Source of the DNA: Hyphomonas sp. UBA5111 | GTDB taxonomy: Bacteria > Pseudomonadota > Alphaproteobacteria > Caulobacterales > Hyphomonadaceae | DNA: 5,202 nt | Direction of reading: 5' to 3' | Assembly (NCBI GenBank): GCA_002414505.1 | Contig: DHZF01000140.1 | Location: 1-5,202 of the forward strand | Shown: positions 1-5,202 of the stretch, piece by piece | How positions within the stretch are numbered: the stretch's first letter is position 1 | Layout of the letters: each line of letters opens with the position of its first letter | Notes under the pieces: model-generated | The model's input: only the letters and a program-made list of their open reading frames with translations | Databases searched by the model: none | Told to the model about the DNA's origin: nothing | Program-made: the position numbers and the translations under genes

Positions 1-1434
1 ATTGATGGCCTGACCCAGCCGAAATTCATCTATGTCGAGGATGGGACGGACTATCAGCGCGCGCTGGATGGGCTGGATCTCGAAGGCCGCCTCGTCATTT
101 ATAGCGGCAACGCGCCGGAGCGTTGCGACGCGGTGCGTTTCGAACAATTCATGCGGTCGCCTATCTCGGCGGTGGATGAAGCCTATGCCCGTCTCACGCC
201 GGACACGGTGGCAAAATACATGATGACATCCGGCTCTACCGGCGAGCCGAAGGCAGTCATCAATCTGCACGGCATGGTCGCGTCCAATGCCCGGATGATC
301 CGTTCGATCTGGGATGAGGAGCGCCTCGATGAGTTGACGGGCGGCCCGCAGGTCATGTGCAATTTCCTGCCCTGGAGCCATACCTATGGCGCGCATTCGA
401 TCTTGCACAACATGCTCGACTGGGGCGGCACGCTCTACATCGACCAGGGCGCGCCAACGCCCGCGCGCCTGCCGGAAATGCTGCGAAACCTGAAAGAGGT
501 TTCCACCACTCAGCACACGACCGTGCCGGCGGCATGGGCCGCGCTCGCGACCGAACTCGAACGCGACGATCAGCTGGCAGAGGTTTTCTTCAAGCGGCTC
601 GTTTGCATGGCCTATGGCGGCGCATCGATGGGGCAGGATATCTATGAGCGCATTCAGGCCGTCGCCGTGCGCATCACGGGCGAACGGATTTCCCTGTCGG
701 CCGGCTATGGCGCGACCGAGACCGCGCCGACAGCCTCGAACGTCCACTGGCCGAATGACCGGATGGGCCTGATCGGCCTGCCGCTGCCGGGCAACACGTT
801 CAAGATGGTGCCGAATGCCGAAAAGATGGAGCTGCGGGTCAAGGGCGTGAACGTCACGCCGGGCTATTTCCGCAACGACGCCAAGACGGCCGAAGCCTTT
901 GACGAGGAGGGCTTCTACAAGCTTGGCGATGCGGTGAAGTTCGTTGACCCCGGCAATCCTGAGCGCGGCCTCGCCTTTGACGGGCGCACCGCGGAGGAAT
1001 TCAAGCTCGCCAATGGCACGTGGGTGTCGGCCGGCACTGTCCGGGTTCAGGCCGTGGCAGCCACTGGTGGCGCGCTGTCAGATGCTGTGGTCTGTGGCCT
1101 CAACAAGAATGATGTCCGTCTCCTCGGTTTCCTGAACGAGGCGTGGTGCCGCCGGCTGGTTGGGGAGGATCTGCCTCTGGACCAACTGGTCGCGCACCCA
1201 GCCATACATGAGAAAATTCGCGAAGGCCTCGCCCTGCACAACAAGGCGCATCCAAATGTGTCTGCGTGTGTCGCCCGTGTGCTGCTGCAAACCTATCCTC
1301 CGCTGGCGGACAATGGAGAGATTACCGAGAAGGGCTACATCAACCAGTCGCGCACACAGGATCTCCGAAAGGACCAGGTTGACACGCTGTTCGCGGAAAC
1401 AGGCGAGACGCCTGCGAACTTGCTGATCCTGTAG
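1..1434 (+). CDS. Feruloyl-CoA synthase-like acyl-CoA ligase (ANL superfamily), 5' end cut off by window
   Basis: This is an AMP-forming acyl-CoA ligase that should activate a carboxylic acid with ATP and load it onto coenzyme A in the cytoplasm. The reading frame is open from base 1, so the GTG at 133 is internal and the true start lies upstream. 477 codons are visible; the family usually has about 600, so roughly 120-150 are missing. Counting window codons, the ATP-binding loop TSGSTGEPK is at 76-84, the GYGATE adenylate motif at 235-240, YKLGD at 306-310, and the hinge region DGRTAEEFK at 327-335. The C-terminal GEITEKGYINQ carries the probable catalytic lysine at codon 444. The hinge form DGR-A-EFKL-GTWVS, rather than the usual GRxKD, is what I recall for feruloyl-CoA synthases, which activate hydroxycinnamates. 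The exact substrate is inferred. The next gene lies 43 bases downstream on the same strand and is probably co-transcribed. No frameshift is visible. Confidence 0.88.
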   Translation: MDGLTQPKFIYVEDGTDYQRALDGLDLEGRLVIYSGNAPERCDAVRFEQFMRSPISAVDEAYARLTPDTVAKYMMTSGSTGEPKAVINLHGMVASNARMIRSIWDEERLDELTGGPQVMCNFLPWSHTYGAHSILHNMLDWGGTLYIDQGAPTPARLPEMLRNLKEVSTTQHTTVPAAWAALATELERDDQLAEVFFKRLVCMAYGGASMGQDIYERIQAVAVRITGERISLSAGYGATETAPTASNVHWPNDRMGLIGLPLPGNTFKMVPNAEKMELRVKGVNVTPGYFRNDAKTAEAFDEEGFYKLGDAVKFVDPGNPERGLAFDGRTAEEFKLANGTWVSAGTVRVQAVAATGGALSDAVVCGLNKNDVRLLGFLNEAWCRRLVGEDLPLDQLVAHPAIHEKIREGLALHNKAHPNVSACVARVLLQTYPPLADNGEITEKGYINQSRTQDLRKDQVDTLFAETGETPANLLIL

Positions 1435-1477
1435 CGCACGATACCGAACACGAACCAGAATCTCAAAGGGAACCCGG

Positions 1478-3049
1478 ATGACAGACCAGCCAACCCAGTC
1501 CATGACCGGCGCCGAGGCGCTCGTATCCACGCTGGCCGATCATGGCGTGACGGCGTGCTTCGCCAATCCCGGAACATCGGAAATGCATCTTGTCACTGCG
1601 CTCGACCATGAGCCGCGCATCAAGTCGACGCTCTGCCTGTTCGAGGGCGTTGCGACAGGCGCGGCGGACGGCCATGCGCGCGTGACCGGGACGCCGGCCA
1701 TGACGTTGCTGCACCTCGGTGCGGGCTATCTCAATGGCGGTGCAAACATTCACAATGCCCGCCGGGCCTGGACGCCTATGATCAATGTGATCGGGGACCA
1801 TGCCGTGCCGCACCAGCGCTATGATGCGCCCCTGGCCTCTGACGTCATCGGCATGGCCGGTCCGAATTCGCGCTGGATCAAATCCGCCGACAAGGTCGGG
1901 CAAGCCGGCGATCTGGCTGCGCAGGCATGGGAGGCGAGCTTTGGGCCCGAACCCGGCCCGGTCTCCCTGATCCTTCCGGCCGATACCGCCTGGCTCGAAG
2001 GCGGAAAGCCCGGCGCAACGCGCGCCCGGCCATCCCTGCGCCAGCCTGATCCGATTGCTATTGATGTCGCCGCTGCCGCCGTCAAATCTGCCAGCAAACC
2101 GATCATCATCATCAACGGAACCGCGCTGACCGAAGCGGGCCTCGCACAGGCCGCGCGCGTGAAAGCCGCAGGCGTACGTGTGCTGACCGACACCTTCTTC
2201 CCGCGACAGGCGCGCGGGGCAGGCCGGTTCATTCCGGACCGGATGCAATACTTCGCGGAAGGCGCCATGTCGGACCTCGAAGGTTCAGACCTGATGCTGA
2301 TTGCAGGCACGCAGGTGCCGGTGGCCTTCTTCGCCTATCCGGGCAAGCCGAGCGTGCTCGTGCCGGAAGGCTGCGTGCCGATGATGATGGGCGGACCGGA
2401 CACCGACAGCGCCGCGATCCTTGAAGCGCTCGCCGATGCGCTCGGCGCCAAGGAAGCCGCCCCGATGGCTGAACTGGACCTGCCCGGCGCACCGACGGGT
2501 GGCCTCAACGCGGCGACCATTGGTGCATCCATTGCCCGCCACATGCCGGAAGGCAGTTTCGTCTCGGATGATGGCGTCTCCAATGGCCTGCCAAGCTTCC
2601 TGATGACCCAGCGCGCCCGGCCGCATGACTGGATGATGCTCACGGGCGGCGCGATCGGGCAGGGCATGCCGCTGGCCCTTGGTGCCTCGCTCGCTGCACC
2701 GGACCGCAAGACGCTCTGCATCACCGGCGACGGTGCGGGCATGTATACAAACCAGGCGCTCTGGAGCATGGCGCGTGAAGGCGCGAACGTGGTCAATGTG
2801 GTCTTCGTGAACCATTCCTACCGTATCCTGAATATCGAGCTGGCGCGTACGGGCGCCGGCAATCCGGGGCCAGCCGCGCAGGAGCTGCTCGGCCTCGGCC
2901 ATCCGGAAATCGATTGGGTCAAGCTGTCAGAGGCGCAAGGCGTCCCCGCGGCGAATGCGACGACGGCGGAAGAGTTTGATGCCGCACTGGAGCGCGCCTT
3001 CGCCGCCGACGGGCCTCAGCTCATCGCGGCGCATGTCCCGGCGCGATAG
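1478..3049 (+). CDS. TPP-dependent enzyme, acetolactate synthase large subunit-like / benzoylformate decarboxylase-related
   Basis: This complete 523-residue cytoplasmic protein has the three-domain plan of the TPP decarboxylase/synthase superfamily. The N-terminal pyrimidine-binding domain (about 9-170) begins with FANPGTSEMH and carries the expected cofactor-activating glutamate E56 in LFEGVATGAADGHAR. A central domain spans about 190-320, and the TPP/metal-binding domain about 350-510 holds GDG at 417-419. The matching second half of that motif, normally NN, is N445-H446 here. Such proteins are commonly annotated as acetolactate synthase, but the FANPGTSEMH and FEGVATGAADG signatures fit an uncharacterised group nearer to MdlC-type decarboxylases, and no regulatory small subunit gene is adjacent. 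A role in branched-chain amino acid synthesis is therefore doubtful. A decarboxylase or carboligase acting on aromatic 2-oxo acids is an inference from the ligase gene upstream. AAGGGA (1466-1471), six bases before the ATG, supports this start over the ATG at 1502. The stop lies three bases from that of the opposing gene. Confidence 0.9.
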   Translation: MTDQPTQSMTGAEALVSTLADHGVTACFANPGTSEMHLVTALDHEPRIKSTLCLFEGVATGAADGHARVTGTPAMTLLHLGAGYLNGGANIHNARRAWTPMINVIGDHAVPHQRYDAPLASDVIGMAGPNSRWIKSADKVGQAGDLAAQAWEASFGPEPGPVSLILPADTAWLEGGKPGATRARPSLRQPDPIAIDVAAAAVKSASKPIIIINGTALTEAGLAQAARVKAAGVRVLTDTFFPRQARGAGRFIPDRMQYFAEGAMSDLEGSDLMLIAGTQVPVAFFAYPGKPSVLVPEGCVPMMMGGPDTDSAAILEALADALGAKEAAPMAELDLPGAPTGGLNAATIGASIARHMPEGSFVSDDGVSNGLPSFLMTQRARPHDWMMLTGGAIGQGMPLALGASLAAPDRKTLCITGDGAGMYTNQALWSMAREGANVVNVVFVNHSYRILNIELARTGAGNPGPAAQELLGLGHPEIDWVKLSEAQGVPAANATTAEEFDAALERAFAADGPQLIAAHVPAR

Positions 3050-3063
3050 GCGCTATTCCCGCC
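3040..3063. other. Imperfect inverted repeat spanning two convergent stop codons
   Basis: ATAG (3046-3049) and CTAT (3053-3056) pair around the three-base loop GCG. GGCG (3040-3043) and CGCC (3060-3063) can extend the stem beyond a small internal loop. Both TAG stops, one per strand, lie in the arms. There is no T-run on either side, so it is not a standard intrinsic terminator. It may be a weak bidirectional structure or chance in GC-rich DNA. Confidence 0.3.
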
Positions 3064-5077
3064 CGCGGTCGAGATCTTCCTCAATCTCGATATCAACCGG
3101 CTCCCCGCTGAGGCGGTGACGGTAGACCTGCGTGTTCTCAAGGACGCGCTGGACATAGTTGCGGGTTTCCGAGAACGGAATGAATTCCACCCAGTCGATC
3201 GGGTCGACCTGTCCCGTGCGCGGATCGCCATAATCCTGGATCCACTGGCGCGGACGGCTCGGGCCCGCATTATAGGCGGCGGCCGTCATGATGTAGCTGC
3301 CATTGAAACGCGACAGCAGCGTGTCGAGATGCTGGCCGCCTAGGGTCATGTTGTAGCCCGGATCATCCGTCAGCCACGATGTGCGGTATGGCAGGCCGCG
3401 CAGCCGCGCTTCGTTGCGAGCAGTGGCCGGCATGAACTGCATCAGGCCGCGCGCGCCGACATGGCTGATCGCGTTCGGGTTCATTTCGCTTTCCTGCCGT
3501 GACAGGGCCAGCATCAATGGGCGCTCCACCTGCGGCTCACGCAGCAGCGGATAGGCGACCACCGGGTAGGCGGCATCGGTAGAGACAATACCCTTGGCGA
3601 GTCCGGCTTTCGCGCCGCGCACACCGACATCCGGTACCTGGTATTCCGCCGCAATGCGGGCGAGCAACAGATATTCGGACTCGGTCTCCAGCAGATCGTC
3701 GAGGTGATAGGCAAATTCGCGGAACAGGCGTTCTTCGCCGCTTTCGCCAAGCAGGCGGAGGGCCTGGACCATTGGCTTGGCTTCAAACGTTTCGATCTGT
3801 TCGGCTGTCGGTTCGGTCGTTTTCGGGAAGGCGAGTTTCTTGTCGTCCAGCCGCTCAGCGGCGAGCTGTCCATAATAGGTGAATTTGTGCTCGGCGGCGG
3901 CCGAGTAATCGGTGCGTGCTGCATCCGGCTGGCCCAGCGCATCGCGGGCGCGACCGGCCCAGTATTTGCCGCGGGCAAGGCTGATCGGCGTGGAGACGCC
4001 ATCGGCCATCGTCTCGAAATGTTGCAGGCTGCGGTCCGCATCATTCTTCAGGCGCAGCGCAATCCAGCCGGAGACCCATTCGGCTTCGGCAAAGTCACTG
4101 CCCCCATCCATGCCGTGCGGCGCGGCCAGCTGATAGGCGCGCGCCCAGTTGCCATCTTTCAGATCCGTGCGGATCGCGATGTTGCGCTCGTCCCAGAGAC
4201 GGGACCGGCCGGCTTCCGGAATCTTGCTGCCATCGATATCGGTGAGCAGAGGGGTCGCCACATCCTGATTGCGGAGCTTCTGGCGACGCCACTTGGCGCG
4301 CTCATAGAGCAGGCCGGGATTGTCCTGCAGATGGCTCGGCACCGCATCGACCAGTGCGTCGACATTGCGCGACCGCGCGGCGAGCGCGATGCGGGCGTCA
4401 ACCAGTTTGCGATAATCGGCGGTCAGTAGGTATTTCAGTTTCGAGGCGGCGGTGCGCTGGTTGGTCCAGAGCAGGAATTCGACACGGGCCCGGTGATCGT
4501 CCTGCGTCAGCTGCTTGCCATAGGTGGAAAGCACCTGCTGCTCGACCTCGCGCTCAAGGGAATTGTTGTGCCAGGCGTCGCGAACAGCTTCCAGCGCCTT
4601 GCCCGGTTCGCCAATCGCGCGCCAGCTGTCGGCCAGCGCGATCTTGCCGGCGCCTGTGATTGGGCCGGAGTCGGTCAGCCAGTCGATGCGCTCCTTGTGA
4701 CTGAAGGAGGAGTCTCCGATGATTTCCTCGGCGCGTCGGCGCATGGATGTCCGCTTCGGCCAGTCTTCCAGCTTGTCCAGCGCATAGGAAACTTCTGAGA
4801 AATTCATGCCCGGAACGCCGCGGCTGGCGCGAATCCACATGATCAGGTTGCGCACATCGGCATCAGATGCCTGCGTCTGCAAATGCGCCACTGTGGGCCA
4901 GTCATAGCGGTCGGCTGCGCGCAGGGCCTTGTGCAGGATCTCCGCATTCCGGGAATCTGTCACGGAGGACACGTAAGGGCGCGCGGGCTTCAGGCTCGGC
5001 GCCTCCGGCATACCGGTGGCTGCAGCGGCCTGGGACAGGACGGCAAGGGAAGCAAGAACGGCAAGGGGTCGCATCAT
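3053..5077 (-). CDS. slt: Slt70-like soluble lytic murein transglycosylase, exported
   Basis: This enzyme cleaves the MurNAc-GlcNAc bond of peptidoglycan non-hydrolytically, leaving 1,6-anhydro-MurNAc ends, in the periplasm. Starting at the ATG at 5077 it has 674 residues, near the 645 of E. coli Slt70. The start MMRPLAVLASLAVLSQAAAA is a signal peptide with a likely cut after the alanine run; no cysteine lipobox is present, so it should be soluble. Residues about 30-500 are rich in alpha-helical, TPR-like segments, matching the ring-shaped helical domain of Slt70. The catalytic domain occupies about 510-650: LSRQES holds the acid/base glutamate (E529; 533 if counted from the GTG), followed by GLMQFMPATA, AAYNAGP and ETRNYVQRVLENTQVYR, the usual order of family 1 enzymes. 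The acidic tail DIEIEEDLDRGRE follows. I see no cysteine anywhere in the protein, which suits a periplasmic location. The gene is divergent from a probable dapA and converges on the TPP-enzyme gene. The family call is very safe; the paralogue identity is less so. Confidence 0.95.
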   Translation of the reverse strand: MMRPLAVLASLAVLSQAAAATGMPEAPSLKPARPYVSSVTDSRNAEILHKALRAADRYDWPTVAHLQTQASDADVRNLIMWIRASRGVPGMNFSEVSYALDKLEDWPKRTSMRRRAEEIIGDSSFSHKERIDWLTDSGPITGAGKIALADSWRAIGEPGKALEAVRDAWHNNSLEREVEQQVLSTYGKQLTQDDHRARVEFLLWTNQRTAASKLKYLLTADYRKLVDARIALAARSRNVDALVDAVPSHLQDNPGLLYERAKWRRQKLRNQDVATPLLTDIDGSKIPEAGRSRLWDERNIAIRTDLKDGNWARAYQLAAPHGMDGGSDFAEAEWVSGWIALRLKNDADRSLQHFETMADGVSTPISLARGKYWAGRARDALGQPDAARTDYSAAAEHKFTYYGQLAAERLDDKKLAFPKTTEPTAEQIETFEAKPMVQALRLLGESGEERLFREFAYHLDDLLETESEYLLLARIAAEYQVPDVGVRGAKAGLAKGIVSTDAAYPVVAYPLLREPQVERPLMLALSRQESEMNPNAISHVGARGLMQFMPATARNEARLRGLPYRTSWLTDDPGYNMTLGGQHLDTLLSRFNGSYIMTAAAYNAGPSRPRQWIQDYGDPRTGQVDPIDWVEFIPFSETRNYVQRVLENTQVYRHRLSGEPVDIEIEEDLDRGRE

Positions 5078-5085
5078 GAAACGGT

Positions 5086-5090
5086 TCACC
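5086..5090 (-). promoter_or_regulatory. Ribosome binding site deciding the lytic transglycosylase start
   Basis: On the minus strand GGTGA lies eight bases before the ATG at 5077, a standard Shine-Dalgarno spacing. The upstream in-frame GTG (5089-5087) lies inside this motif and has only an AT-rich stretch without purine-rich SD sequence before it. The ATG at 5077 is therefore the preferred start. A second ATG at 5074 follows directly and would have 11-base spacing. Confidence 0.55.
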
Positions 5091-5124
5091 AGAGTTTATT
5101 TCTTGGCCAAAGCGTGAGAAGGCA

Positions 5125-5148
5125 TTGACGATTCATACTCGATCAAAC
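5125..5148 (+). promoter_or_regulatory. Candidate housekeeping promoter for dapA
   Basis: TTGACG at 5125-5130 is an excellent -35 match to the Caulobacter-type housekeeping consensus TTGACGS. GATCAAAC at 5141-5148 fits most positions of the GCTANAWC -10 element, but the gap of nine bases between the two elements is slightly short. Transcription would start near 5155, leaving a short leader before the ATG at 5180. Only the -35 box is persuasive. Confidence 0.28.
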
Positions 5149-5165
5149 CAAACAACACCTGAATC
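5130..5165. other. Pair of GANTC (CcrM-type) methylation sites in the divergent promoter
   Basis: GATTC at 5130-5134 and GAATC at 5161-5165 fit the recognition sequence of the cell-cycle adenine methyltransferase CcrM found across alphaproteobacteria. The first overlaps the last base of the TTGACG box. The sites are seen directly; a regulatory role is inference. Confidence 0.45.
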
Positions 5166-5179
5166 GCGGCAAATTTACG

Positions 5180-5202
5180 ATGTTCCATGGCTCAATCCCA
5201 GC
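5180..5202 (+). CDS. dapA: Start of 4-hydroxy-tetrahydrodipicolinate synthase, cut by right window edge
   Basis: Only eight codons are visible. They read MFHGSIPA and closely match the conserved DapA start (E. coli MFTGSIVAIVTPM). DapA condenses pyruvate with aspartate semialdehyde in the cytoplasm, the first committed step to diaminopimelate and lysine. Placement divergent from a lytic transglycosylase gene agrees with the slt-dapA neighbourhood I recall in alphaproteobacteria. No strong ribosome binding site precedes the ATG. The alternative ATG at 5187 in another frame gives MAQSQ, which I do not recognise. With so few residues, the call rests on this short match plus context. Confidence 0.62.

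Larger units (their letters stand above)
5091..5179. promoter_or_regulatory. Divergent intergenic promoter region between slt and dapA
   Basis: These roughly 90 bases are clearly richer in A and T than the flanking coding DNA and must hold the start signals of both outward-facing genes. They contain a perfect 8-base palindrome TTGGCCAA (5103-5110), a TTGACG box (5125-5130) and two GANTC sites. I cannot assign a convincing promoter for the minus-strand gene. A 30-codon minus-strand frame (5188-5096) crosses the region but overlaps the dapA start and is not called. Confidence 0.6.

Noticed and set aside
133..135. GTG as the start of the acyl-CoA ligase
   Set aside because: The frame is open back to base 1 and the upstream residues read as normal ligase sequence, so the gene begins outside the window.
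1435..1477. Terminator or separate promoter between the ligase and TPP-enzyme genes
   Set aside because: The 43-base gap shows no stable hairpin with a T-run and no -35/-10 pair. Only a ribosome binding site and one GANTC site are visible, so co-transcription is the simpler reading.
1463..2248. 261-codon open frame on the minus strand
   Set aside because: It lies wholly opposite the well-supported TPP-enzyme gene. Its translation is rich in Arg, Gly and Ala with no recognisable domain, as expected for an antisense shadow in GC-rich DNA.
2285..2902. 205-codon open frame on the minus strand
   Set aside because: It is antisense to the TPP-binding domain coding region, with a His- and Arg-rich composition and no motif.
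3704..4429. 241-codon open frame on the plus strand
   Set aside because: It is opposite the helical domain of the lytic transglycosylase, has no family motif I know and no clear ribosome binding site, so it is a shadow frame.
5096..5188. 30-codon minus-strand frame MEHRKFAAIQVLFG... as a small gene or leader peptide
   Set aside because: It overlaps the probable dapA start on the other strand, has no ribosome binding site and no recognisable signature. The MFHGSIPA reading on the plus strand is better supported.

Overview
The window looks like a GC-rich alphaproteobacterial chromosome segment. The evidence for this is a strong GC bias at third codon positions, a lytic transglycosylase gene placed head-to-head with what reads as the first codons of dapA (an arrangement I recall from several alphaproteobacteria), and GANTC sites concentrated in the intergenic gaps. 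A Hyphomonadaceae- or Caulobacterales-like source is plausible, but this is inference from gene content and style only.

Layout: positions 1-1434 (+) hold the C-terminal three quarters of an acyl-CoA ligase of the feruloyl-CoA synthase type, cut by the left window edge. After a 43-base gap, 1478-3049 (+) encode a complete thiamine-diphosphate (TPP) enzyme of the group usually labelled 'acetolactate synthase large subunit', related to benzoylformate decarboxylase but of unproven substrate. These two genes probably form an operon, and together they suggest metabolism of aromatic or arylpropenoic acids. Three bases after the TPP gene's stop comes the stop of the oppositely oriented gene at 3053-5077 (-), an exported Slt70-like soluble lytic transglycosylase that cleaves peptidoglycan. 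Its start is better placed at an ATG at 5077 than at the upstream GTG at 5089. A roughly 90-base divergent promoter region follows, with two GANTC sites. The last 23 bases (5180-5202, +) read MFHGSIPA, matching the start of DapA (4-hydroxy-tetrahydrodipicolinate synthase), which supplies the diaminopimelate used in peptidoglycan.

The window therefore joins two functional blocks: a catabolic acyl-CoA ligase/TPP enzyme pair on the left, and cell-wall genes (lytic transglycosylase and dapA) on the right. I see no RNA genes, insertion sequences, CRISPR arrays, phage genes or broken genes. I found no clear new system; the points worth a second look are modest.
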